From: Candidatus Coprenecus merdigallinarum
GTDB taxonomy: Bacteria > Bacteroidota > Bacteroidia > Bacteroidales > UBA932
Direction: 5' to 3'
DNA: 64,000 nt
Assembly (NCBI GenBank): GCA_018712545.1
Contig: DVGV01000088.1
Location: 33,485-97,484, forward strand
Made by a program: the position numbers and the translations under genes. Below the pieces are notes generated by a model. The model was not told where the DNA came from and made no database searches. It worked only from the letters and a program-made list of their open reading frames with translations. Shown piece by piece: positions 18,457-27,177 of this stretch. Position 1 is the first letter of the stretch; the number at the start of each line of letters is the position of its first letter.

Positions 18457-20934
18457 TTACCATTCATGTCTGCCATCATTGCCGAAGTCCTCGTTGCCAC
18501 CTCCGATATCCTCCATATCCTCGACCGTTACCAGATCAAGGGACGTGCCGGCTTTCGCGGAGGCGCAGTTGTCGACATAGTAGCCGCCGTAGTTACCGCT
18601 GCTGATCACCGGCTGCGAGCCGAATGCCCTCTGGACATAGACCAGGACGCGGAGATTGTCCTTGACGCAGTCTGCCGGAATCTCAGCACTGTAGGAGAAG
18701 GTACGGGTCTGATTGTCGGAAGAGGTGGTGAAACTGTCTCCCGTGATATCCGACATCGCGATGCGGGCGACACCGTCATGCACGTAGTCATAATAGGTGT
18801 CACCGTAGTAATTGGCCTGATATCCGACTATGCCGTCCTCGAGCACCACCACCGTCACCTTGTAGTTATCCGCCTTCTTCAGGTACAGGGTCACGTCTGC
18901 GGTCAGGGTCTGGCCCGAGATGGAGGAGTTGAAGCTGATGCCGGAGACGGTGGGATATGTGGACTCTGTCTCGCTGATTGTACTTGTAACCAGGGAAACG
19001 ATTGCGGACTGCTCGGTAAAGTTCGGTATATCTGTCCGCCCGTCCACGATGCCGGAAGGGTATCCGGAAATTCCATATTGGCTCTCCAAGGCGCCCGTAG
19101 AAGAGAAATACAGTCCGCTGCCGCTGCCATGGAGGTTGACGACCTCGAACTTGTCGGGAAGCTGTTCCTGAACGGTACTGAACGCCGCCGCCATATTGGG
19201 ACAGTAACCGCACCAGTCGGCAGTGAAGCGCATGCCCAGGGAACGGTGGAAGAAGGTCTTGTTGAACAGCTCCTCGTCTACGTCCTGGGTTTCGGCCTCC
19301 TGACGCACCTCCACATTGTAGCAGTTGCTGCCGGCGCAGAACTGAATCATGCCGGTACGCTCCGACGGAACTGTATTAGCGGCCACCTTGAACACCACAC
19401 GGCCTTCCTTCACGCCCTCGCCGGACACCAGGGTTATCCACTCAGGATCAGCTATCCCGACTGTATAATCCTGGTCCGTGCTGACGGTGACGGCTATCTC
19501 TCCGCCCCCGGCAGGCACATCAAACGACCTGGGGGAAATGTCAAAATAATCCTTACGTGTAGACACTACAACGTACTCATTCAGCGCATTACCGCTCCAC
19601 GAATTGTTCCACAGTTCCAGCTGAGCCTCGGTGACATACAGATACATATCCACATAATTTCCGTCTGCATCTGTCTGACGGCCGACCTCAATACTCGCTA
19701 AGCCCTCATTATTGCGGATATCCAGAGATGTCAGTCTGTTACCGGAGCACAGCAGAACCTCCAGCCCGGGGATATCCGACAGATCCAAAGTGCCGAGACT
19801 GTTGTCGGAACAATAGAGTATGGTCAACGCGGTATTGGCAGACACATCCAAAGTGCTGATATTGTTGGAGTATAAATCCAGATATGTCAATGCCGTAAGC
19901 GGCGCCAGCGTATTGCCGGCTTCACCTGACAGATTGTTGTTGTTCAAGCCTATCTCCGTCACACGTCCCTCGCTGTCCGTAATTACTCCGTGCCACGTAT
20001 CCAGCGGCTGGTCGCTGCACCAGTTCGTATCGTCCTTCCAGTTCGGACCGTCGGTAGCATTGTAGAAGGCGATCAGAGCCTCACGGTCGCCGTCGTACCC
20101 TGTCCCGTCCGGCACAAACTCCACGTCCGAGGTAGGACGTACCATGCTCCGGTTGATTACCAGACCAGAGTTGCTCTTGGTCATCACCCCGCCGTCAGCT
20201 GAGGTGACCACTATAGAGAAATCATCGTAGGTCCCGGCAGGCAGCACGATGTAGAACGGCATCGGAACGGTTCCGTTCAGGGCCACGCCCTCACCGCAGT
20301 CCAGAGTCACGGACATCCCCGCACCGTCGGACATAACCAGCTCGGGTACGCTCTCATAATCCATAGACACAGTGGCCGGACCTGAAACGCCCTGACCGCT
20401 GCTGCGGAAAGTTATGGAGCTTATGGTCTCCGTGCCTGTCAGATTGATTTTCAGCAGGCCGCAGAGATTCTTGAATTCCAGAACCGTGCTTTCGCTCCTG
20501 GCCACCATCGGGAACACCCCGGGAGCGAAGGACAGAGGCGTGTACTCCTGGACTGACGGCAGCTCGAGTGAGAGCATGTCTCCTGAAAGAGCTGCCTTCT
20601 CCGAATAGGGATATACAGCATAGAAATAATCTCCATGCACAGGATCTCCCTCGAATTCAGCAAAATCCGTCTGTCCGTCACCCTTGTACTCATACCTGCT
20701 GAAATCTGATGCCGAGGCTATTCCGATTGCGTCTCCCGGTACCCACAGCACGGAATGGGACTCCGTCTCGGACCCGCCGTTCTCCAGGAATGTCTTTGTG
20801 CCGCCAGATTCGGTGAAGGCCTGGAAAGTAGTAGTTGATATATCCGTCAGGCCCTGGATATTCTCATCCTTGTTGCATCCTGCGAGCAGTGCCGCCGCAA
20901 GGACGCAGGCCGGTATCAATATTCTGCGCTTCAT
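18457..20934 (-). CDS. Surface lipoprotein: fimbrillin-like, LRR, BACON and Omp28/thioredoxin-like domains
   Basis: An 825-residue lipoprotein with lipobox LAGC near residue 19. It has the same front half as its downstream neighbour: fimbrillin-like domain (TKTFLENGG, VLWVPGDAIGIA), LRR cap (REALIAFYNATDGPNW), but only three or four LRRs (about 335-410), then BACON (about 460-550). The C-terminal half is an Omp28-like thioredoxin fold with a CxxC motif in FTADWCGYCPNM (near residue 575). The CxxC suggests a redox or disulfide function at the surface, but nothing identifies a substrate. The last 15 residues contain NEDFGND, echoed at the end of the next protein. Confidence 0.85.
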   Translation of the reverse strand: MKRRILIPACVLAAALLAGCNKDENIQGLTDISTTTFQAFTESGGTKTFLENGGSETESHSVLWVPGDAIGIASASDFSRYEYKGDGQTDFAEFEGDPVHGDYFYAVYPYSEKAALSGDMLSLELPSVQEYTPLSFAPGVFPMVARSESTVLEFKNLCGLLKINLTGTETISSITFRSSGQGVSGPATVSMDYESVPELVMSDGAGMSVTLDCGEGVALNGTVPMPFYIVLPAGTYDDFSIVVTSADGGVMTKSNSGLVINRSMVRPTSDVEFVPDGTGYDGDREALIAFYNATDGPNWKDDTNWCSDQPLDTWHGVITDSEGRVTEIGLNNNNLSGEAGNTLAPLTALTYLDLYSNNISTLDVSANTALTILYCSDNSLGTLDLSDIPGLEVLLCSGNRLTSLDIRNNEGLASIEVGRQTDADGNYVDMYLYVTEAQLELWNNSWSGNALNEYVVVSTRKDYFDISPRSFDVPAGGGEIAVTVSTDQDYTVGIADPEWITLVSGEGVKEGRVVFKVAANTVPSERTGMIQFCAGSNCYNVEVRQEAETQDVDEELFNKTFFHRSLGMRFTADWCGYCPNMAAAFSTVQEQLPDKFEVVNLHGSGSGLYFSSTGALESQYGISGYPSGIVDGRTDIPNFTEQSAIVSLVTSTISETESTYPTVSGISFNSSISGQTLTADVTLYLKKADNYKVTVVVLEDGIVGYQANYYGDTYYDYVHDGVARIAMSDITGDSFTTSSDNQTRTFSYSAEIPADCVKDNLRVLVYVQRAFGSQPVISSGNYGGYYVDNCASAKAGTSLDLVTVEDMEDIGGGNEDFGNDGRHEW

Positions 20935-20950
20935 AGCTTTTCAGTTTTAG

Positions 20951-21940
20951 TTAGAGTTTGTATTTATCATCGTTGCCGACATCCTCGTTGCCGCCGGACG
21001 GACCGTCTTCTTCCTCCTCCTCACTGCCGGCCTGAAGGACGCTCACCATATAGCAGGATGTGCCGGCACAGAACTGTATTCCGCCTGTACGCTCCTCAGA
21101 TGCAGGATTCGCGGCTATCCTGAAAATCATATCACCTTCCTTGACTCCTGCACCGGACACCAGGGTTATCCATTCAGGATTCCTTATCTCGACGGTATAA
21201 TCCATATTGGTGCTGATGCTGACCGTTATGTCACCTCCGGCCGCAGGCACCTCGAAGGAAGTCGGAGAGAGGTTGAAGAAGTCCTCCTCGGGGGCGGCAC
21301 TCTGGATGACGCTTATCTCCGCAGAGTATTCCTCCGCCCTTATGACGACCGTTCCGGTCCTGTTCTCCTTGAAATAGTTTTCAGCCACTTCGAACTCCAA
21401 CGTTCCGTCCTGAACATTCTCCTCGGTGAGAAGAGTTATCCACGCATCCTGGATTTCTATCTCATAATCGAGGTTTGTCCTGATATTCACCGACACAGTC
21501 CCACCGGTATGTCCGACCTCAATAGTCTCAGGCGACACCTCGAAGATGTCTTCCTCTTCTTCCTCCTCACGCCCGGCCTGGACAACCGTCATGTTATAGG
21601 ACTGATCCCCGCAGGAAATGGTAACATAAGCGGTGCGGGATTCCGCAGAAGTATTGGCTATGGTCGACAGGACTGTATAGGTCTCACCTGCGCCTCCGCT
21701 TGAAGGACTGACATTCAGCCAGGCAGCGTCAACGGGAGAGACCGATGCCTCCCATGGAAGGGATGAGTAAAACAACAGGGAAAAGCTTCCTCCGTCGGGG
21801 GTTACGGCGCCGCTGGACGCCAGGTCCGAAGCATTACGGACTACGAGTTCTGCTTCGGGAGTCTTCTCCTTCTTCTCACACCCTGCGGCGGAAACCAGCA
21901 AAAGAATACCCAGAAGCAGCCTGATTAATGTTTTTTTCAT
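20951..21940 (-). CDS. Lipoprotein with three BACON-type beta domains
   Basis: I start at ATG 21940 (MKKTLIRLLL); the frame extends 18 codons upstream without support. Lipobox AAGC near residue 21. About 329 residues hold three consecutive BACON-like domains (roughly 45-130, 145-225, 230-310), separated by Glu-rich linkers (EEEEEED, SEEEEED). The third domain closely resembles that of the neighbouring 825-residue protein (PEWITLVSGAGVKEG against PEWITLVSGEGVKEG; IQFCAGTSCY against IQFCAGSNCY). BACON domains are thought to bind carbohydrate or mucin. The C-terminal tail GGNEDVGND matches the neighbour's. First gene of the three-lipoprotein cluster. Confidence 0.8.
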   Translation of the reverse strand: MKKTLIRLLLGILLLVSAAGCEKKEKTPEAELVVRNASDLASSGAVTPDGGSFSLLFYSSLPWEASVSPVDAAWLNVSPSSGGAGETYTVLSTIANTSAESRTAYVTISCGDQSYNMTVVQAGREEEEEEDIFEVSPETIEVGHTGGTVSVNIRTNLDYEIEIQDAWITLLTEENVQDGTLEFEVAENYFKENRTGTVVIRAEEYSAEISVIQSAAPEEDFFNLSPTSFEVPAAGGDITVSISTNMDYTVEIRNPEWITLVSGAGVKEGDMIFRIAANPASEERTGGIQFCAGTSCYMVSVLQAGSEEEEEDGPSGGNEDVGNDDKYKL

Positions 21941-21962
21941 ATTGTATGAGTTTAGATAAAAT

Positions 21963-21999
21963 AAATAATGCCCAACACTTTCAAAGTTAGGCATTATTT
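21963..21999. promoter_or_regulatory. Inverted repeat over a -7 box before the BACON lipoprotein gene
   Basis: AAATAATGCC (21963-21972) and GGCATTATTT (21990-21999) are perfect 10-base arms, with an inner AAC/GTT match. A minus-strand TAACTTTG (21982-21989) matches the -7 consensus inside the dyad. No TTG at the -33 distance is visible. Operator or transcript hairpin. Confidence 0.4.
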
Positions 22000-22025
22000 T
22001 TCACTTATCAGCTTTTTTTCTACAC

Positions 22026-22060
22026 AAATAAAGAAAAAACCTTTCCCTGAGGAAAGGTTT
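22026..22060 (-). terminator. Intrinsic terminator after tRNA-Pro(CGG)
   Basis: On the minus strand a perfect 10-base stem (AAACCTTTCC with GGAAAGGTTT, loop of 4) at 22037-22060 is followed by TTTTTTCTTTATTTG. It lies 4 bases after the tRNA. Confidence 0.85.
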
Positions 22061-22063
22061 CTG

Positions 22064-22137
22064 TCGGGAAGAGGTGACTCGAACACCCGACCTCTGCGTC
22101 CCGAACGCAGCGCGCTAGCCAACTGCGCCACTTCCCG
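22064..22137 (-). tRNA. tRNA-Pro(CGG)
   Basis: A complete 74-base cloverleaf: acceptor CGGGAAG/CTTCCCG, D stem GCGC/GCGC, anticodon stem CTGCG/CGCAG with loop TTCGGGA (anticodon CGG, G37 as expected for proline), T arm with TTCGAGT, discriminator A. CCA is not encoded. It is the second tRNA of a two-gene transcript. Confidence 0.95.
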
Positions 22138-22150
22138 AAACATATGTTCT

Positions 22151-22187
22151 TAACAAAGAGAGGCTCTCCGCTTCGGAGAACCTCTCT
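22151..22187 (-). terminator. Hairpin between the two tRNA-Pro genes
   Basis: On the minus strand AGAGAGG-T-TCTCCG pairs with CGGAGA-G-CCTCTCT around a short loop (22157-22187), followed by TTTGTT. This is terminator-like, yet it stands between two tRNA genes with no obvious second promoter, so it may be partial or a processing site. Confidence 0.6.
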
Positions 22188-22188
22188 G

Positions 22189-22262
22189 TCGGGATGAGAC
22201 GACTCGAACGTCCGACCCCCACGTCCCTAACGTGGTGCGCTAACCAACTGCGCCACATCCCG
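22189..22262 (-). tRNA. tRNA-Pro(AGG)
   Basis: A complete 74-base cloverleaf: acceptor CGGGATG/CATCCCG, D stem GCGC/GCGC, anticodon stem CCACG/CGTGG with loop TTAGGGA, T stem GGACG/CGTCT (one G-T pair) with TTCGAGT, discriminator A, no encoded CCA. The anticodon read from the loop is AGG. A34 is unusual outside tRNA-Arg(ACG) in bacteria and would need TadA-type deamination to read CCC. Closely related to the adjacent CGG species. Confidence 0.92.
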
Positions 22263-22272
22263 AATCGGACCG

Positions 22273-22302
22273 CAAAGATAGTAAAATTTCCGTTCCGACA
22301 AA
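22273..22302 (-). promoter_or_regulatory. Promoter of the tRNA-Pro genes
   Basis: On the minus strand TATCTTTG (22273-22280) matches TAnnTTTG, with GTTTG starting 18 bases upstream (TTG 22299-22301). The predicted start is a few bases before the tRNA 5' end at 22262. Confidence 0.65.
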
Positions 22303-22319
22303 CTTTTTTTCAAAAAAAT

Positions 22320-24419
22320 TTACTCTGTTTCGATGGTCATCTCGTCTATCAGATGGTCCGCATTGCCTATCATGTCGATGACGAAGAGGACGTAGCGGAT
22401 GTCCAGGGAGATGTTGCGGCAGAAGTCCGGGTCAAACTCGATGTCGCTCATGGTGCCTTCCCACACGCGGTCGAAGTTGATGCCGATCAGGCGGCCCTTG
22501 GAGTCGATGACAGGGCTGCCTGAGTTGCCGCCGGAGGTGTGGTTGGTGGCGATGAAGCAGACGGGCACCTTGCCGTCATAGCCCCATCGGCCGTATTCAC
22601 CGGAGGCAACGATGTCGCGGAACTTCTGGGGAATGTTGTAGTCGAATATCTCTGGATTGTCCTTTTCCATGATGCCCTCGATGGTCGAGAACGGCAGGTA
22701 GTACACTCCGTCGGAGGGGGCGTAGCCCTTGATGTGGCCGTATGCGACACGGAGAGTGAGGTTGGCATCGGGATAGAAGGTTCTGTCGGGCTGGAACTCC
22801 ATCTGACCGCGCATGTAGTCACGGTTGAGCAGGGTAATCTCGGAATTGACGCGGGCCACCGTAGGACGGAGATTCTCCCCTATCCATGCGCTGAACTCGC
22901 GGCCGAATACTACGGCAGGGTCATCCTTCAGTGCAGCGACGCCGGCGCAGTCGAGGGCCTCGAGGGCGGCCCGGTCGGCGAATACAGAGGCAGAGAAGAG
23001 ATCATCGGCCCATTTCTCTATGGAGCCGCCGTACACTGCCAGTGTACTGTCGAAGTACTCAGGGCGGAAATCCACGGGCACATCCTCCTTATAAGCGTTC
23101 ATGACAGCTACGAAGCACTCCTTGTCGATGGGCAGGTAGTAGTCCTTGTAGAAGGCAGCCTCCACGGCCTTCAGTACGGAATCTGAACCGCTTTCAGCCG
23201 CACTCAGGGCACGGGTGGCAAACTGTACAAGCTCGATGGTGCGGGCTGACTCGTTGTAATATTCGAGGGCGTAGTTGTAGGGTTCGAGCACTCCGTAGAG
23301 GGAGTCGAGTGCGGGGATGATGCCCTCATACTCCGAGCCCTCGGCCCAGTCCATGAAACGGGACTCGAAGGCCTGCTTCTTGGCCACGGTACCGAGACGG
23401 ACGATGCCCTTCATCTCTCCCTGCCACTTCTTCCACGCATTGGAGACACCGGCATTCTTGGACGAATACTGGATTCTCACCGCCTGGTTCGAGTCCATGT
23501 ACTTTTTCTGGATATCGAGACGCATGGTGCGGAGGTTGATCTTGAAAGGATTGGACACATCCGAAATATAGCGCACACCCTCGGACATGATGTACTCGCG
23601 GGTGCTGCCGGGGAAGCCGTACACGAAGGTGAACTCACCCTCCTCCACTCCGCCGGCGGCAATATGGAAGTACTTCTTGGGTTTGTAAGGCACATTGTCC
23701 TCGGAATAGGGAGCGGGGTTGTTGTCCTTGTCGGCGTAGATGCGGAAGATGGAGAAGTCTCCGGTGTGGCGGGGCCACATCCAGTTGTCAGTGTCACCGC
23801 CGAACTTTCCGATCGACGAAGGGGGTGCTCCCACCAGACGTACGTCGGTGTAGCTGCGGTAGACGAACATATAGTACTTGTTGCCGTAGTACAGAGGTTC
23901 GACCGAAGCCCGCAGACCGTTGCCTGCAGCCACCGCTTCCTCAACAAGCTTTGCAGAATTCTCCGCGACCAGAGCCTCGCGCTCCTCCTCGGTCATGCTC
24001 TCCTCATATCCGTCGAGCACCTGCTCCGTCACATCCTCCATGTATTCGAGAAAGCTCACCGAAAGACCGGGGTTGGGCAGCTCTTCGGCGCGGGTCATGG
24101 CCCAGAAGCCGTCGCGGAGGTAGTCATGCTCCACGGAGCTGTGCTTCTGAATCTGGCCGTAGCCGCAGTGATGGTTGGTCAGCAGAAGGCCTTCCGGGGA
24201 GATGAGCTCACCGGTACAGCCGCCTCCGAAGAGGACCACGGCATCCTTGAGCGACGCCTGGTTGATACTGTAGATGTCCTCGGCCGTGAGGGCAAATCCC
24301 TTGGCCTGCATGTCCCCTATCCTCTGGGAGATGAGGGACGGAAGCCACATTCCCTCATCCGCGGAGGCAGAAGCTCCGCAAATGAGGGAAAGTGCTACCA
24401 TTGAAAGGTATTTTTTCAT
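22320..24419 (-). CDS. dpp11: S46 family dipeptidyl-peptidase, DPP11 type (Asp/Glu-specific)
   Basis: Periplasmic serine exopeptidase that removes dipeptides from peptide N-termini. The 699-residue start at ATG 24419 gives a signal peptide (MKKYLSMVALSLICGASASA); the open frame upstream is not coding-like. Catalytic motifs: TNHHCGY (His83 or His84), WMWPRHTGDFS (Asp), TSGGNSGSP (Ser633). Eighteen residues after the serine is Arg651 (INFDR). In Porphyromonas gingivalis DPP11 the corresponding Arg673 sets preference for Asp/Glu at P1, while DPP7 has Gly there. It lies 10 bases after the acyl-CoA dehydrogenase gene and is probably co-transcribed with it. Confidence 0.93.
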   Translation of the reverse strand: MKKYLSMVALSLICGASASADEGMWLPSLISQRIGDMQAKGFALTAEDIYSINQASLKDAVVLFGGGCTGELISPEGLLLTNHHCGYGQIQKHSSVEHDYLRDGFWAMTRAEELPNPGLSVSFLEYMEDVTEQVLDGYEESMTEEEREALVAENSAKLVEEAVAAGNGLRASVEPLYYGNKYYMFVYRSYTDVRLVGAPPSSIGKFGGDTDNWMWPRHTGDFSIFRIYADKDNNPAPYSEDNVPYKPKKYFHIAAGGVEEGEFTFVYGFPGSTREYIMSEGVRYISDVSNPFKINLRTMRLDIQKKYMDSNQAVRIQYSSKNAGVSNAWKKWQGEMKGIVRLGTVAKKQAFESRFMDWAEGSEYEGIIPALDSLYGVLEPYNYALEYYNESARTIELVQFATRALSAAESGSDSVLKAVEAAFYKDYYLPIDKECFVAVMNAYKEDVPVDFRPEYFDSTLAVYGGSIEKWADDLFSASVFADRAALEALDCAGVAALKDDPAVVFGREFSAWIGENLRPTVARVNSEITLLNRDYMRGQMEFQPDRTFYPDANLTLRVAYGHIKGYAPSDGVYYLPFSTIEGIMEKDNPEIFDYNIPQKFRDIVASGEYGRWGYDGKVPVCFIATNHTSGGNSGSPVIDSKGRLIGINFDRVWEGTMSDIEFDPDFCRNISLDIRYVLFVIDMIGNADHLIDEMTIETE

Positions 24420-24429
24420 ATAGCGGGTT

Positions 24430-26130
24430 TTAGTTGATGTAGTCTGCCAGGTCATCCTCGGAGAAGCCTGCGATGTAGTCGTAGCGCTCCTGGTTCCAGG
24501 ACTTGGCCTTGCCGACGAACACCCTTGCTGACTTCGCGAAGTCCGCGCACCGCTGTGAGTCCAGCACGAGGAGCCAGCCCATGATGATGTGACCGGCCAT
24601 CTCGACCAGACGGCGGGCGTGGAAGTCGATGTAGGTATTGTCATGTCCGTGTACGAGGGCGCAGGCCTGCTCGTACTGTGCGGCCATCTCTACCAGGGTC
24701 TTCTTAAGAGTTGCATACTCGGGAGCCACCTCCTCTGCCTCGTACTCGCGTATCCTGGCGAGGTAGGCGCCGGTGGTCACGTAGCGGATGGCGGCCACTG
24801 TCTGGAGCTGGGATGTACCTTCATATATAGTGGTAATCCTGGCATCGCGGTAGATGCGCTCCACGGGATACTCCTTCATGTAGCCGGAGCCGCCGTGCAC
24901 CTGTATAGCGTCGTAGGCGTTCTGGTTGCAGTACTCGCTGGACATCATCTTGAGCACAGGGGTGAACATATCGGCATAACGCTGATACTTCTTCATCTCC
25001 TGACGCTCCTCGGGGGTGAGCTTGCGGGTCTCGGCGAGGAAACCGTAGGACTTGTAGATGTCCACGAAACGGGTGGTTTCATAGAGGATTGCACGGGAAG
25101 CCTGCAGCTTGGCCTTCATCACGGCGAGCATCTCGGATACTGCCGGGAACTCGATGATGGCCTTGCCGAACTGACGGCGCTCGCAGGCATACTTGTAGGC
25201 CTCGCGGTAAGCGGCCTCGGAGATACCCACTGACTGGGCGCCGACTCCGAGACGGGCACCGTTCATCAGCGACATCACGTACTTGATGAGGCCCATGCGG
25301 CGCTCGCCGATGAGCTTGGCGGGAGCATTCTTGAAGACCAGCTCGCAGGTAGGAGAGCCCTTGATACCGAGCTTGTTCTCAATCCTGCGGACAGTCACGC
25401 CGCCCCATTTCTGGTCGTGTACGAAGTAGGACAGGCCGCGGCCGTCGCGGGTACCTTCCTCGGAACGGGCCAGGACGAGCTTGATCTGAGCGTCACCGTT
25501 GGTGATGAACCTCTTCACACCGTTGAGCATCCACATGCCCTTCTCCTCGCACCACTCGGCCTTGAGCATGGCGGCCTGAAGGTCGGAGCCGGCATCGGGC
25601 TCGGTCAGGTCCATGGAGCAGGTATCGCCCTGGGGGATACGGGGCAGGAACTCGGCCTTGATCTCCTCGGAGGCGAACTCGTGGATGGTCTCGGCGCAGT
25701 CCTGAAGGCCCCAGATATTGGCAAATCCGGCATCGGCCCTGGAAACCAGTTCCTCAGCCATCACGTAGGGCACGAGGGAGAAATTCAGTCCGCCGTACTG
25801 ACGGGGCAGGGACATACCGTACATGCCGGCCTGGGTGAGCACCCTCTGGTTCTCGGCTGTACCGGCGGCGTAGGTCACGCGGCCGTTCTCACATACAGGG
25901 CCGTCGTGGTCCACCTGTTCGGCGTTGGCGGCTATGGTGTCGGCGCAGATCTCGCCCATGACCTCCATCACCTTGTCGTAGGAGTCGATGGCATCCTCGA
26001 CATTGCAGGGAGCGTAGTCATAGACTCCGCTGTCCTTGAAATCCTGTTCCTTCAGCTCCACTATCTTCTGCATCAGGGGATGCGAGAGCTGAAACTTCAA
26101 ATCACTGTTGTCTGTATAAAAATTTGCCAT
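24430..26130 (-). CDS. Acyl-CoA dehydrogenase
   Basis: FAD-dependent oxidation of acyl-CoA, or its reverse with Etf. At 566 residues it is longer than the usual 380-residue enzymes and belongs to the long class with an added C-terminal helical domain (about 440-560). Motifs: SMDLTEPDAGSD near residue 171, GVKRFITNGDA near 204, GSPTCELVF near 254, RRQFGKAIIEFPAVSEMLA near 317, and IQVHGGSGYMKEYPVERIYRDARITTIYEGTSQLQ near 411. The general-base Glu is probably in YEGTS. It follows etfA by 12 bases, so the two Etf subunits are its likely electron partners. Substrate chain length cannot be read from the sequence. Confidence 0.93.
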   Translation of the reverse strand: MANFYTDNSDLKFQLSHPLMQKIVELKEQDFKDSGVYDYAPCNVEDAIDSYDKVMEVMGEICADTIAANAEQVDHDGPVCENGRVTYAAGTAENQRVLTQAGMYGMSLPRQYGGLNFSLVPYVMAEELVSRADAGFANIWGLQDCAETIHEFASEEIKAEFLPRIPQGDTCSMDLTEPDAGSDLQAAMLKAEWCEEKGMWMLNGVKRFITNGDAQIKLVLARSEEGTRDGRGLSYFVHDQKWGGVTVRRIENKLGIKGSPTCELVFKNAPAKLIGERRMGLIKYVMSLMNGARLGVGAQSVGISEAAYREAYKYACERRQFGKAIIEFPAVSEMLAVMKAKLQASRAILYETTRFVDIYKSYGFLAETRKLTPEERQEMKKYQRYADMFTPVLKMMSSEYCNQNAYDAIQVHGGSGYMKEYPVERIYRDARITTIYEGTSQLQTVAAIRYVTTGAYLARIREYEAEEVAPEYATLKKTLVEMAAQYEQACALVHGHDNTYIDFHARRLVEMAGHIIMGWLLVLDSQRCADFAKSARVFVGKAKSWNQERYDYIAGFSEDDLADYIN

Positions 26131-26142
26131 GACTTCTTCTCC

Positions 26143-27156
26143 TTACTTGCTGTTTTGTTTGTAGAACTTGATGAGCTTGGGTATCACCACATTGAGGTCT
26201 CCTACGATAGCATAGTCGGCTATCCTGTGGATGGGGGCCTCGGGGTCGCTGTTAATCGAAATGATCATCGAGGACTGGTCCATACCGGCAGTATGCTGGA
26301 TCTGACCGGAGATACCGCAGGAAATGAAGAGCTTGGGACGTACGGTCACGCCTGTCTGTCCTATCTGGCGGGCATGGTCCGCAAAGCCTGCGTCCACAGC
26401 GGCGCGGGATGCTCCCACCTCTCCGCCTAGGGTCCTGGCGAGCTCGAATATCAGGTCGAAATTCTCCTTGCTGCCCACTCCGAAGCCGCCGGCCACGATG
26501 ATCTGGGCGCCCTTGATGTCGATCTTCTTCTCCTCAATCTCGCGGGCCACGATCTCCACGGTCAGGTCGCTGTCCTTCAGGATAGAGTTGACGTCTATCT
26601 CCGAGATGCGTCCGGCCACGGGTGCGGCCAGGGGAGCCTTCTTCATCACACCCTCGCGGACAGTGGCCATCTGGGGCCTGTGCTCGGGGTTGACGATGGT
26701 GGCGATGATGTTGCCTCCGAATGCGGGGCGGATCTGGTACAGGAGGTTGTGGTACTGCTTCTCCTTGTCCTGGTGGTCACCGATCTCCAGGGAGGTGCAG
26801 TCGGCGGTAAGGCCGCTGTGCAGAGCGCTGGAGACTCTGGGAGCGAGATCCCTGCCCACGGAGGTGGCTCCGAAGAGGGCTATCTGAGGCTGTTCCTTGC
26901 GGAAAAGGTCAATGGTAATCGATGCGTAGGGCAGTGTGCGGAAGAACTCCAGGCGCTTGTCGTCGGCCAGGTGCACCACTGCGGCACCGTAGGAATAAAG
27001 CTCGTCGGCCAGACCTCTGACATCATGTCCTATCAGCAGGGCCTCCACGTCGCAGGAGAGCGAGGCAGCCAGGTCACGGGCCTTGGTCATCAGTTCGAGA
27101 CTCACGTCGCAGAGGCGTCCTCCGTCGGTCTCGCAATATACTATAATGTTGTTCAT
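26143..27156 (-). CDS. etfA: Electron transfer flavoprotein subunit alpha
   Basis: Cytoplasmic FAD-binding subunit of Etf, 337 residues. The N-terminal domain (about 1-190) is followed by the conserved FAD domain with VAGGFGVGSKENFDLIFELA near residue 221, GASRAAVDAGFA, GQTGVTVRPKLFISCGISGQIQHTAGM near 265, and INSDPEAPIHRIADYAIVGD near 300. It stands between etfB (21 bases upstream) and the acyl-CoA dehydrogenase gene. The combination with NfnAB upstream makes an anaerobic role likely, but confurcating or bifurcating behaviour cannot be read from these motifs. Confidence 0.95.
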   Translation of the reverse strand: MNNIIVYCETDGGRLCDVSLELMTKARDLAASLSCDVEALLIGHDVRGLADELYSYGAAVVHLADDKRLEFFRTLPYASITIDLFRKEQPQIALFGATSVGRDLAPRVSSALHSGLTADCTSLEIGDHQDKEKQYHNLLYQIRPAFGGNIIATIVNPEHRPQMATVREGVMKKAPLAAPVAGRISEIDVNSILKDSDLTVEIVAREIEEKKIDIKGAQIIVAGGFGVGSKENFDLIFELARTLGGEVGASRAAVDAGFADHARQIGQTGVTVRPKLFISCGISGQIQHTAGMDQSSMIISINSDPEAPIHRIADYAIVGDLNVVIPKLIKFYKQNSK

Positions 27157-27177
27157 GTCGTCTAGCGTTTTAACAGA

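Noticed and set aside
22026..22187. Repeated hairpins near the tRNA genes as a CRISPR or repeat array
   Set aside because: The repeats are two homologous tRNAs and their hairpins; there are no regular spacers and no cas genes.
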